Source: an uncultured Collinsella sp.
Lineage (GTDB): Bacteria > Actinomycetota > Coriobacteriia > Coriobacteriales > Coriobacteriaceae
Reading direction: 5' to 3'
Length of the DNA: 64,000 nt
Assembly: GCA_938005465.1 (NCBI GenBank)
Contig: CALLNU010000034.1
Location: forward strand, 1 to 64,000
Numbering within the stretch: the first letter of the stretch is position 1; each line of letters begins with the position of its first letter. The position numbers and the translations under genes were made by a program. Shown piece after piece: positions 35,813 through 44,060 of this stretch. The notes under the pieces were generated by a model that was not told the DNA's origin, ran no database searches, and worked only from the letters and a program-made list of their open reading frames with translations.

Positions 35813-37165
35813 ATGTCTGACGACTTTTACACCATGGTCGATTCCGGAGACCCGGCACCCGACAACGAGCACATCACCGGCGTGCGCGAAGAGCGTGCGG
35901 AAGGCGAGCAGACGACCACGCAGGCGCCAAAAGCCATGTACGCCGCGCGCATCGCCGTCTATGACGACATGCTGTCGACACCGCGGGTGATCGTCATTGA
36001 TCCGCAAGATGTCCGCACGTATTTGGAAGAGACGACCAACACCGTCTACCAGTGCATGAAAGAACAAGGTGGCCATATCTCGCTCATGGTCATCCGCGAG
36101 ATTGTCGAAAACTTTATCCACGCACACTTTGCCGAGCCCATCATCTCGATTCTGGACGGCGGAGACACCATCCGCTTTGCTGACCAAGGACCCGGCATCG
36201 ACGACAAGGAGCGCGCTTTCGACTTTGGCGTTACCAGCGCAAACAGCAAGATGAAGCGCTATATCCGTGGAACCGGAGCAGGTTTTCCCATGGTGCAGGA
36301 GTATTTGGAAAACGCCGGCGGTGCCGTATCCATCGAGGACAACATGGGCAACGGCACCGTGGTCACGGTAAGCCTGAACCCTAAACGCGTGCAGGAAATC
36401 GAGCGTGCCGGCGGACGCGGTGCTGCCGTGCGGCCCGAGACGGAGCATCCCACATATCCCCTGCCGGGAGCTTTTGTGCAGCAGCCCGCGGCAACGCAGC
36501 AGATGCAGCCCCCCGTGGGGCAGATGCGGCAGCCCGGAATGCTTCCTACACAAGAGCCCCAGGCGGCATCGATGTCGATGCCGCCAAACATGCCAGAGAC
36601 CATGCCGCTGGCAGATCAGGATGCAGCAGCAATGCAGCAGGCGGCGGGGGCACCGGGTGGCCAGAAAATGAGCTATCAGCCGTACCAACAGGGATATCCA
36701 TATCAGCAGATGCCGCCACTGGGGTATGGCCAGCAGTTCCCGCAGCAGTACCAGCAGGGATATCAGCAGCCGTACCAGCAGATGCCGCAGCAGCAGTACA
36801 ACCCCTGGGCCCAGCAGATGCCTCCGCAGCCTTACCAACAGTGGCCTCAAAGTTTTCAACAGCAAATGCCGCCGATGCAGAGTTCTCAACAACCAGCAGC
36901 TCAAATGATGTATCCTAATGCAGCAAATCAGTATGCACAGCCACAACCGGACGTGTTCGTAAGCGATCGCGGCAACGCCGCGCTGGGCTATCTGGCGCAA
37001 AATCAAGCGTGCGGTGCAACCGATCTGGCGAGGGCGTTTGGAAACTCGGCCCCCACTTGGTCACGCACGCTCAATGACTTGGCGCAGGCCGGCTTGGTCA
37101 TCAAGCATGGCCAGAAATACCATCTGACCGAACTCGGCGCCGCTCGCGTGCGAGCTCAGAGCTAA
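35813..37165 (+). CDS. GHKL-ATPase/winged-helix protein inside the origin region
   Basis: 450 residues, between the first box cluster and dnaA. Residues ~60-195 form a histidine-kinase-like ATPase (GHKL) domain with N-box ENFIHAH (99-105), ADQGPGI (123-129), glycine lid RGTGAGFPMV (152-161) and GNGTVVTVSL. There is no His-phosphotransfer or receiver domain. Residues ~205-375 are Gln/Pro/Met/Tyr-rich and repetitive, prion-like. Residues ~380-450 form a winged helix (ATDLARAFGNSAPTWSRTLNDLAQAGLVIKHG). It ends 15 bases before dnaA, so co-transcription is likely. The 12-mer DnaA box also occurs inside the gene (36851). Function unknown; a role at the origin is inference. Confidence 0.85.
   Translation: MSDDFYTMVDSGDPAPDNEHITGVREERAEGEQTTTQAPKAMYAARIAVYDDMLSTPRVIVIDPQDVRTYLEETTNTVYQCMKEQGGHISLMVIREIVENFIHAHFAEPIISILDGGDTIRFADQGPGIDDKERAFDFGVTSANSKMKRYIRGTGAGFPMVQEYLENAGGAVSIEDNMGNGTVVTVSLNPKRVQEIERAGGRGAAVRPETEHPTYPLPGAFVQQPAATQQMQPPVGQMRQPGMLPTQEPQAASMSMPPNMPETMPLADQDAAAMQQAAGAPGGQKMSYQPYQQGYPYQQMPPLGYGQQFPQQYQQGYQQPYQQMPQQQYNPWAQQMPPQPYQQWPQSFQQQMPPMQSSQQPAAQMMYPNAANQYAQPQPDVFVSDRGNAALGYLAQNQACGATDLARAFGNSAPTWSRTLNDLAQAGLVIKHGQKYHLTELGAARVRAQS
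36851..36862 (+). promoter_or_regulatory. intragenic DnaA-box-like 12-mer
   Basis: AGTTTTCAACAG, identical to the two copies in the rpmH-side spacer, inside the Gln-rich part of the GHKL gene. A variant TTCTCAACA follows at 36883-36891. Confidence 0.5.
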
Positions 37166-37180
37166 AGAACGGGAGAGACA

Positions 37181-38905
37181 GTGGACGAGGAAGCAAGCAT
37201 CATCCTGGGGGATGCCATCGCCTTTTGCCAGCGCGACGGCCAAGATGCACGCCTCATCAACATGCTGGGGCAATCGCGCGCCATAAGCCTGACCGAAGAT
37301 ACGCTCACGATCGAGGCCCCCTCGCGCTTTGCCATCGCGCAGCTCAAAAAGCATCAGCCAACCATTGAGGCCTATCTGGAAGAAATCGCCTTTGCACCGA
37401 TTGCGCTCGACATCGTGGCACCGCAAGGCGCCGCGACGGAATCCGCCGCCGCGACGGCGCCGACCACGGCTCCCGCTGCTTCCCCGGCGGCGCCGGCCTC
37501 CGCAGGCGACGTGCCGACAATCGAGCACCAGCACAGCGATGTTTCCCGTGAAACCATGGCACCGTTGCCGACCGTGGCGGCGACGTCAACGAACGCACCC
37601 GTCACGCACATGCCCATCGCTCACGACGCAGCGGCGGGCGCGGATTCGGGCATTGCAATCAAGAACACGCTCTCGGCCGATGATTTTCGTCGCATGATGA
37701 ACCAGATGAAGGGCGGAGCGCCGACTAAATCCACGCAAGCTGCGACCCCCGCCTCATCCATGCCAGCACCGACCGTGCCGGCCGAGCAGAATACGGATGG
37801 AGCCCCACTCGCCGCGAACTCAAAATTCACCTTTGAGAACTTTGTCTACGGCCCCGAGAACAGCCATGCCTATCGCTCGGCACTCAAGTTTGCCGCCCTC
37901 GCGGACGAGCGCGGCACGTGCACATCACTGTTCATCTACGGCAAATCGGGCCTGGGCAAGACGCACCTGCTGCTTGCCATCAAAAACGAGCTCGCCGAGA
38001 AGTCGCCCGAGATCAAGGTCAAGTATGCAAACTCCCAGGCATATCTGGACGACCTGATGACCGAGTTCGACCGCCAAAAGAAGAGCAACGCCCCCATCAT
38101 GCAGGCGTACCACGGCGTGGACGTGCTCATCATCGATGACATCCAAAACATCATCGGCAAGCGCGCGAGCGTGGACTACTTCTTCCAGCTCATGGACGAG
38201 TTCATCCGCAACAACAAGAAGGTCGTCATCGCGGCAGACCGCGCCCCCAAGGACCTGAGCATGGACGAACGCCTGACCAGCCGCTTCAACGCCGGCATGC
38301 TCTGCCTGGTCGCAGAGCCCAGCTACGAGATGAAATACAAGATCTTGCAGCGCTATTACGAGAACACCATCGTCGCCGCTCCCGAGGCAGGCGACGACTC
38401 GCTGCTGGCGGCCTATGGGGGCGACGGCGGGCACCTGACCGACGAGCACTTTAAACACATGGCCGAAGTCTCGGGCACCAACATCCGCGAACTCGAGAGC
38501 TTCTGCGAACGCTGTGCCGGCGAGGCGGGGGACCGCGAGCGCGAGGGCGGGGAGCTCACCTTTGACGATATCGACGTCATCGCCAGCCAGTACTTCGACA
38601 CATCGGCCAAAAAGATCAACGTCCAGACGGTTCAGTCCGTCATCGAAGAGCAGTACGGCGTGACGCACGAGGAGCTCATCGGCCCGCGTCGCAACGCCAA
38701 TATCGCCAAAGCACGCCATATCGCTATCTACCTGGCCATCGAGATGTGCGAAATGACGACCACGGCGGTGGGCGCCGAATTTGGCAACCGCAACCACTCG
38801 ACCGTCAGCACGAGCTACAAAAAGGTCCAGAAGATGATCCAGGAAGACCGCACCGTCACCGAAGATCTCAAGTCGCTGCGCGATAAAATTACACTGCGCT
38901 CGTAG
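37181..38905 (+). CDS. dnaA: chromosomal replication initiator DnaA
   Basis: 574 residues, long for DnaA because of an extended Ala/Pro/Thr linker (about 85-205). Domain I is at 1-80. Domain III has Walker A GKSGLGKTHLL, Walker B VLIIDDIQNI and the arginine-finger region SRFNAGM. Domain IV has the DNA-recognition helix AEFGNRNHSTVSTSYKKV. In E. coli and Bacillus this reads GGRDHTTV; Asp-to-Asn and Thr-to-Ser changes affect base-contacting residues. GTG start with GGGAG upstream. A near-match parS (37540) is encoded in the linker. Confidence 0.96.
   Translation: MDEEASIILGDAIAFCQRDGQDARLINMLGQSRAISLTEDTLTIEAPSRFAIAQLKKHQPTIEAYLEEIAFAPIALDIVAPQGAATESAAATAPTTAPAASPAAPASAGDVPTIEHQHSDVSRETMAPLPTVAATSTNAPVTHMPIAHDAAAGADSGIAIKNTLSADDFRRMMNQMKGGAPTKSTQAATPASSMPAPTVPAEQNTDGAPLAANSKFTFENFVYGPENSHAYRSALKFAALADERGTCTSLFIYGKSGLGKTHLLLAIKNELAEKSPEIKVKYANSQAYLDDLMTEFDRQKKSNAPIMQAYHGVDVLIIDDIQNIIGKRASVDYFFQLMDEFIRNNKKVVIAADRAPKDLSMDERLTSRFNAGMLCLVAEPSYEMKYKILQRYYENTIVAAPEAGDDSLLAAYGGDGGHLTDEHFKHMAEVSGTNIRELESFCERCAGEAGDREREGGELTFDDIDVIASQYFDTSAKKINVQTVQSVIEEQYGVTHEELIGPRRNANIAKARHIAIYLAIEMCEMTTTAVGAEFGNRNHSTVSTSYKKVQKMIQEDRTVTEDLKSLRDKITLRS
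37540..37555. promoter_or_regulatory. near-match parS inside dnaA
   Basis: TGTTTCCCGTGAAACC differs from the consensus at positions 7 and 16. It lies in the linker-coding part of dnaA (D-V-S-R-E-T), about 5 kb from the perfect cluster on the other side of the origin. Confidence 0.45.
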
Positions 38906-39143
38906 GGAAATAGAGACACCTGTTGAAAACTTGTCGAAACCACGGGCATAAGGTGTTTAAAACCCAACCCGCGGTGATGAAAAGTTTTGCGCAGGTTTTG
39001 AACGTGGAAAACCACCCCCGTTGCACACAGGTTGCTGTCGATTCTCTTTCTGGGTCTGACCTGCGTCTTTGGGAGTAATTAACAGTTTCGTCAGTGCTAT
39101 TACTATTATTAAGATATTTATATCTATAGAAAGGTATTAAAAG
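38906..39143. other. oriC candidate, part 2 with unwinding region
   Basis: dnaA-dnaN spacer. CTGTTGAAAACT (38920-38931) is the inverted 12-mer box and CTTGTCGAAA follows. From 39097 to 39111 the minus strand reads TAA TAA TAG TAA TAG, five DnaA-trio-like units, next to an AT-rich run (39110-39140) suited to unwinding. With part 1 this gives a bipartite origin. A -35/-10 pair for dnaN (TTAACA...TACTAT) may overlap. Confidence 0.65.
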
Positions 39144-40247
39144 ATGAAGTTCACCGTCAGCCAGAGCTCGCTTACACAAGCCATCGGCGTCGTTATGAAG
39201 GGTGTCGCTTCGGCATCCACCCTTCCCATCCTGTCGGGCGTGCTCGTCAAGGCGCAAGACGGCATCTTGGAATTCCAGAGCTCTAACTACACCATCTCGA
39301 TCCGTCATCGCATCGCGGCGCATGTCGAAGAAGAGGGCGAGATGGTTATCCCCTGTAAGATGCTCTCCAATATCACCAAGACCCTCCCCGATGCCCCGGT
39401 CACCTTTGAGCTGTCCGAGCGCCAGGTGCTGATTGGTTGCGAGAAGAGCTCTTTCCGCCTGAACACGCTCGATGCCAATGACTTCCCCGAGTTTCCGGCC
39501 TATGCCATCGAGAGTGCCGTGGAGCTGCCGACCGATATCTTGTCCGAGATGGTCGGCCGCGTGTGGCGCGTCACCTCGACCGACAAGGCCCGCCCCATCC
39601 TGGGCGGCGTGCACATGAAGGTCGAGAACAACACCGTGCGCCTGGTGGCGACCGATTCCTTCCGCTTGGCCGTGTGCGATACGCAGGTCGAGACCTCGAC
39701 CCTCGAGGGCTCCTTTGAGCTCAACGTTCCGGCCGACGCCTTTAACGACGCGCTGAACATCATGGCCAGCCAGGCGACCATCATGATCGGGGCTACCGAC
39801 ACCCAGGTCGTCTTCGAGGCCGGCAACACCACCTACGTGTCGCGCCGCATCGAGGGCGTGTACCCCAACTACAAGCAGCTCATCCCCGATTCGTGCGTGA
39901 CGAGCGTCAAGATCGACGTCGCCGCCTTTAACGCCGCCCTCAAGCGCGTGGCCGTTATCGCGAGCGCCAACCCCGCCGTCAAGTTCGAGATCGATGTCGA
40001 GAACGGGCAGATGGGCCTGTCCTCCATTTCCAATGACCAGGACCTTGCGCAGGAGACGATCGATGTCGAGGCCGAGGGCGAGTCGGGTACCATCGCCTTC
40101 AACTACCACTACATCTTCGGCTGCCTCAATGCCCTGTCCAAGGAGAAAGAGATCACGCTGGAGCTCAAGAGCTACTCGCAGGCGGGCATCTTCAAGTCCT
40201 ACGACAAGATCAACTACCTGTACCTGGTCATGCCGGTCCGCATCTAG
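39144..40247 (+). CDS. dnaN: DNA polymerase III sliding clamp (beta)
   Basis: 367 residues, three similar domains that form half of the ring clamp. The N-terminus MKFTVSQSSLTQAIGVVMKGV and SASTLPILSGVLV are typical, as are the middle ATDSFRLA and the C-terminal LVMPVRI (the usual end is VMPMR). Standard position after dnaA. The gene has strong GC-ending codon use, unlike the AT-rich spacer before it. Confidence 0.97.
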   Translation: MKFTVSQSSLTQAIGVVMKGVASASTLPILSGVLVKAQDGILEFQSSNYTISIRHRIAAHVEEEGEMVIPCKMLSNITKTLPDAPVTFELSERQVLIGCEKSSFRLNTLDANDFPEFPAYAIESAVELPTDILSEMVGRVWRVTSTDKARPILGGVHMKVENNTVRLVATDSFRLAVCDTQVETSTLEGSFELNVPADAFNDALNIMASQATIMIGATDTQVVFEAGNTTYVSRRIEGVYPNYKQLIPDSCVTSVKIDVAAFNAALKRVAVIASANPAVKFEIDVENGQMGLSSISNDQDLAQETIDVEAEGESGTIAFNYHYIFGCLNALSKEKEITLELKSYSQAGIFKSYDKINYLYLVMPVRI

Positions 40248-40256
40248 CGTTGCGCC

Positions 40257-41363
40257 ATGACCATGTTCGCCCGCGATCTTTCCGTCGCGCACTACCGCAG
40301 CTTCGATAGTTATCGCCTTGCCCTGGACGAGCGCGTGACGATACTTGCGGGACCCAACGCGGCGGGAAAGACCAATCTCATAGAGGCGCTGCAGCTGCTG
40401 ACGAGCGGCACCTCGTTTAGGCATCCGACCGCAGCCGAGCTCGTCCATGACGGCGTGGGCTCGTGCAAGGCCGAGCTGAGGCTCGAGGGCGACGGCCGCG
40501 TGCTTGATATGGGATTGAGCGCGGAGGACGGTAAACGCTCGTTTAGCCGCAACGGCAAGAGATGCTCTGCCGCCGGTGTGCGCGGGGTTCTGCCGAGCGT
40601 GCTGTTTTGCCCCGACCATCTGGACATGGTTAAGCGAGGCGCCAGTGTGCGCCGCGCCGCCCTCGATGACTTTGGCATGCAACTGAGCGCACGCTATGCC
40701 GATCTTGCGAGCACCTATGGGCGCTGCGTGACCCAGCGTAACGCCTTGCTCAAGGAGACCTGGTGCTGCCGCGAGATGCTCGGCGCGTGGAATGATTCGA
40801 TTGCCCGCGCGGGCTCGGCCCTGCTCGTGCACCGGTTGGCCCTGCTCGACCGGCTGGCGGGCCATGTGCACACTGCCTACGGGCAAGTGGCATCCGGTGA
40901 GGCTGCCAACGTGACCTATACGTCCACGCTGGGGGATTTGCCCCAGGTCGAGGGTCGCGAAGAGCTGAAGGGCTGGGCGTACGAGCGCATGCTGGCTGCC
41001 CTTGATGAGCACGCCGACGAGGAAATTCGCCGCGGCGTGACGTTGGTGGGACCGCATCGCGACGAGATTGAGTTTGCTGTGGCGGGTCGCTCCGCCCGTT
41101 CATTTGCCAGCCAAGGTCAGCAGCGAACGTTGGTTCTGGCCTGGAAGGTGGCGGAGGTGGCCGTGGCTCGCGATGTCCTGGGCACCGCCCCACTGCTGCT
41201 TTTGGACGACGTGATGAGCGAACTCGACGGCGAACGCCGCGGTGCTTTCCTGCGGCTGATCGGCGATGATATCCAGACGGTCATAACCACGACCAACCTG
41301 GGGTACTTTACCGATGACCTGCTTGATCGAGCCAAGGTGGTGAGCATGGGTGAGACGTGCTAA
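40257..41363 (+). CDS. recF: DNA repair/recombination protein RecF
   Basis: 368 residues. SMC-like ATPase that helps load RecA at gaps. Walker A is GPNAAGKTNLIEAL; the signature FASQGQQRTLVLAWKVAE and Walker B LLLLDDVMSELD are present. It starts nine bases after dnaN with no clear ribosome site, so coupling to dnaN translation is probable. Two ATG codons (40257, 40263) are possible starts. Confidence 0.95.
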   Translation: MTMFARDLSVAHYRSFDSYRLALDERVTILAGPNAAGKTNLIEALQLLTSGTSFRHPTAAELVHDGVGSCKAELRLEGDGRVLDMGLSAEDGKRSFSRNGKRCSAAGVRGVLPSVLFCPDHLDMVKRGASVRRAALDDFGMQLSARYADLASTYGRCVTQRNALLKETWCCREMLGAWNDSIARAGSALLVHRLALLDRLAGHVHTAYGQVASGEAANVTYTSTLGDLPQVEGREELKGWAYERMLAALDEHADEEIRRGVTLVGPHRDEIEFAVAGRSARSFASQGQQRTLVLAWKVAEVAVARDVLGTAPLLLLDDVMSELDGERRGAFLRLIGDDIQTVITTTNLGYFTDDLLDRAKVVSMGETC

Positions 41364-41913
41364 TTACGAGCGCGAGAGCGAAACGGTCGCCTTCAGTGGC
41401 TTTTTGAACGCAGAGCGCCAGCGCATCCTGGCGGCTGCGACCCCTGAGCGCCGTGCGCAGATGGAGGCCGCCGAGGAGTCGCGCGCGGTCTATCGCGCGT
41501 GGAACGCGGTGTGCTCGGGCACGCGCGAGGGGCGGCATGTGACGGGCCTGCGCTACCTGCCCGAGTCCAATGAGCTGCTGGTATATCTCGACTCGCCCTC
41601 GTGGACGCAGGAAATGACGTTGTTGCGCGAGATCATCCGCGCGCGCATGGAGCGCGCCGGTGCGCATGTGGATGGCCTGGTGTTCAAAACCACCGCGCCC
41701 GGTCACACGCCGCCCGCCGCCAAGGAGCGCCTTCGCCCAGCGGCGACCGAGCGCCCGCCGGCCCCACACGCCGACCTCAGCGATGCCGAGCGCACCGAGA
41801 TTGAGCGCCAAGTGGCGCCCATCGAAGACCAAAAACTGCGCGAGGCCCTCGAGAACGCCATGAGAGCCAGTGCCGAGTGGGCCAAGGGCGTGCAAAGCAA
41901 AAAAGAGCCTTAA
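41350..41913 (+). CDS. DUF721 protein, DciA-like
   Basis: 187 residues. The N-terminal half matches DUF721 in size and place (after recF): YRAWNAVCSGTREGRHVTGLRYLPESNELLVYLDSPSWTQEMTLLREIIRARM. Family members (DciA) load the replicative helicase in bacteria without DnaC/DnaI. The C-terminal ~70 residues are charged and probably flexible. GTG start overlapping the recF end by 14 bp. The window has dnaB (57 kb) but no dnaC or dnaI, consistent with this role. Confidence 0.8.
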   Translation: MRRANYERESETVAFSGFLNAERQRILAAATPERRAQMEAAEESRAVYRAWNAVCSGTREGRHVTGLRYLPESNELLVYLDSPSWTQEMTLLREIIRARMERAGAHVDGLVFKTTAPGHTPPAAKERLRPAATERPPAPHADLSDAERTEIERQVAPIEDQKLREALENAMRASAEWAKGVQSKKEP

Positions 41914-41938
41914 ATCGCATCTGGTGGCCTTGTAGAGC

Positions 41939-41969
41939 CAAATACCCTCGTTCCCGAGGGTATTTTTTT
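41939..41969 (+). terminator. terminator after the dciA-like gene
   Basis: AATACCCTCG/CGAGGGTATT stem with a short loop and seven T residues. It separates dnaA-dnaN-recF-dciA from gyrB-gyrA. Confidence 0.9.
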
Positions 41970-42018
41970 ACGATAAACTAGTAAGGCTGTACACATTTTC
42001 TTGACTGAAGGAGGACGT

Positions 42019-44049
42019 GTGGCAAACGAAAACGATTACGATGGCGGCGAGATTAAGATTCTCGAAGGTCTCGAGGCCGTTCGTAAGCGCCCGGGCATGT
42101 ATATCGGCTCGACGAGCGCCAGCGGTCTGCATCACCTGGTGTGGGAGATCGTTGACAACTCCGTCGACGAGGCCATGGCCGGTTTCTGCACCGAGATCCA
42201 GGTGACGGTCCACGCCGACAACTCCATCACGGTCGTCGACAACGGGCGCGGCATCCCCGTCGACGAGCACCCTGTTAAAAAGATCCCGACGCTCGAGGTC
42301 GTCATGACGATCTTGCACGCCGGCGGTAAGTTCGATAACTCGGCCTATAAGGTTTCGGGCGGCCTGCACGGCGTTGGCATCTCCGTCGTCAACGCACTGT
42401 CCAAGCGCGTGGTCGTTCAGGTTCGTCGCGACGGCAACACCTACGAGATGGAGTTCTCGCGCGGCAAGACCGTTAAGAAGATGGAGGTCGTGGGCACCTC
42501 GGATTCGACGGGCACCACCGTCACCTTCTGGCCCGACGACGAGATCTTCGAGACATGCATCTACGATTTCGATACGCTGCACAACCGTCTGCAGGAGACG
42601 GCGTTCCTCAATAAGAACCTCAAAATCGTGCTGACTGACGAGCGCGAGTCTACTCCCCACGTGGAGGAGTTTTGCTACGAGGGCGGCATCATCGACTTCG
42701 TCAAGTTCCTTAACGAGGGCAAGGACGTCCCCGAGGCCTTTAAGGAGCCTATCTACATCGAGGGCAAATCGGACCCGGACGCACCTGTGGCCAAGATGGG
42801 CGAGGTTGAGGTTTCCCTGCAGTGGAATAGCGGCTACGGCGAGAACGTCATGTCGTTTGCCAACGACATCTACACCCCCGAGGGCGGCATGCACCTTGAG
42901 GGCTTCCGCACCGCGCTCACCCGCGTGATCAACGACTATGCGCGCAAGCAGAACCTGCTCAAGGAAAAAGACGCCAATCTGACCGGCGACGATGTGCGCG
43001 AGGGCCTTTCGGCCGTTATCTCGGTCAAGCTGCCCGATCCGCAGTTTGAGGGCCAGACCAAGGCCAAGCTCGGTAGCTCCTATATGCGCGCGCTGACGCT
43101 CAAGATCGTGACCGACGGCCTCGCCGATTACTTGGAGGAGCATCCCAAGCCCGCCCGCGAGATCGTCAAGAAGGCGCAACAGGCCTGCAAGGCGCGCAAC
43201 GCCGCCCGCAAGGCGCGCGAGGCGACCCGCCGCAAGAGCCTGCTCGAGACGGCGTCCCTGCCCGGTAAGCTCGCTGACTGCTCGGTGCGCGATGCCGAGC
43301 TGACCGAGCTCTTCATCGTAGAGGGCGACTCGGCAGGCGGTTCGGCCAAGGACGGCCGTCGCCGAGACATCCAGGCGATTCTGCCCCTGCGCGGCAAGAT
43401 TTTGAACGTCGAACGCGTTGGTGACCATCGCGCGTTCTCGAGTGACACCATCCAGTCGCTGATTACCGCGATCGGCTGCGGCGTCACGACGAGTGCCGGC
43501 GACGGCGGCGACTTCGATATCACCAAGGCGCGCTACCACAAGATCATCATCATGACCGATGCAGACGTCGACGGCGCGCATATCCGCATCCTGCTGCTGA
43601 CGTTCTTCTACAAGTACATGCGTCCGCTGATCGATGCCGGCTACGTCTATGTTGCCTGCCCGCCCATCTTTGGCATTAAGGTGCGCAACAAGATCCACTA
43701 CGTGTATCCCAACGGCCGCCAGCCCGAAGACGAGATCCTGCGTGACACCATCCAGAGCCTGGGCCTGAACCCCGACGATAACGACGAGGACGGCAAGGCC
43801 AAGGACGGCAAGATTACCAAAAAGCGCAAGGGCTATACCGTCCAGCGCTACAAGGGTCTGGGCGAGATGGACCCCAAGCAGCTTGCCTCGACGACGATGG
43901 ACCCCAAGACCCGCATTCTGCAGCGCGTGTCGATCGAGGACGCCGTGGTGGCGGACCGCGCCGTGCGCGAGCTGATGGGTTCCGAGGTCGGCTATCGCCG
44001 CGAGTACATCGAGAAGCATGCACATGATGCACGATTCCTTGACGCTTAA
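42019..44049 (+). CDS. gyrB: DNA gyrase subunit B
   Basis: 676 residues. ATPase subunit of gyrase. GHKL motifs are visible in EIVDNSVDEA, VVDNGRGIPV and GLHGVGISVV. The TOPRIM domain has EGDSAGGSAKDGR, PLRGKILNVE and DADVDGAH. The GTG start at 42019 follows AAGGAGG by four bases; the upstream TTG is not needed. It lies 11 bases before gyrA, one operon. Confidence 0.97.
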   Translation: MANENDYDGGEIKILEGLEAVRKRPGMYIGSTSASGLHHLVWEIVDNSVDEAMAGFCTEIQVTVHADNSITVVDNGRGIPVDEHPVKKIPTLEVVMTILHAGGKFDNSAYKVSGGLHGVGISVVNALSKRVVVQVRRDGNTYEMEFSRGKTVKKMEVVGTSDSTGTTVTFWPDDEIFETCIYDFDTLHNRLQETAFLNKNLKIVLTDERESTPHVEEFCYEGGIIDFVKFLNEGKDVPEAFKEPIYIEGKSDPDAPVAKMGEVEVSLQWNSGYGENVMSFANDIYTPEGGMHLEGFRTALTRVINDYARKQNLLKEKDANLTGDDVREGLSAVISVKLPDPQFEGQTKAKLGSSYMRALTLKIVTDGLADYLEEHPKPAREIVKKAQQACKARNAARKAREATRRKSLLETASLPGKLADCSVRDAELTELFIVEGDSAGGSAKDGRRRDIQAILPLRGKILNVERVGDHRAFSSDTIQSLITAIGCGVTTSAGDGGDFDITKARYHKIIIMTDADVDGAHIRILLLTFFYKYMRPLIDAGYVYVACPPIFGIKVRNKIHYVYPNGRQPEDEILRDTIQSLGLNPDDNDEDGKAKDGKITKKRKGYTVQRYKGLGEMDPKQLASTTMDPKTRILQRVSIEDAVVADRAVRELMGSEVGYRREYIEKHAHDARFLDA

Positions 44050-44060
44050 GAGGAGGTAAC

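Noticed and set aside
35723..37006. 427-codon open frame opposite the GHKL gene
   Set aside because: Leu/His/Arg-rich shadow; the plus frame has GHKL motifs, a winged helix and fits the dnaA operon.
38889..41057. 722-codon open frame on the minus strand
   Set aside because: Antisense to dnaN and recF, which have clear family motifs.
41968..44025. 685-codon open frame on the minus strand
   Set aside because: Antisense to gyrB; a consequence of high GC at third positions.
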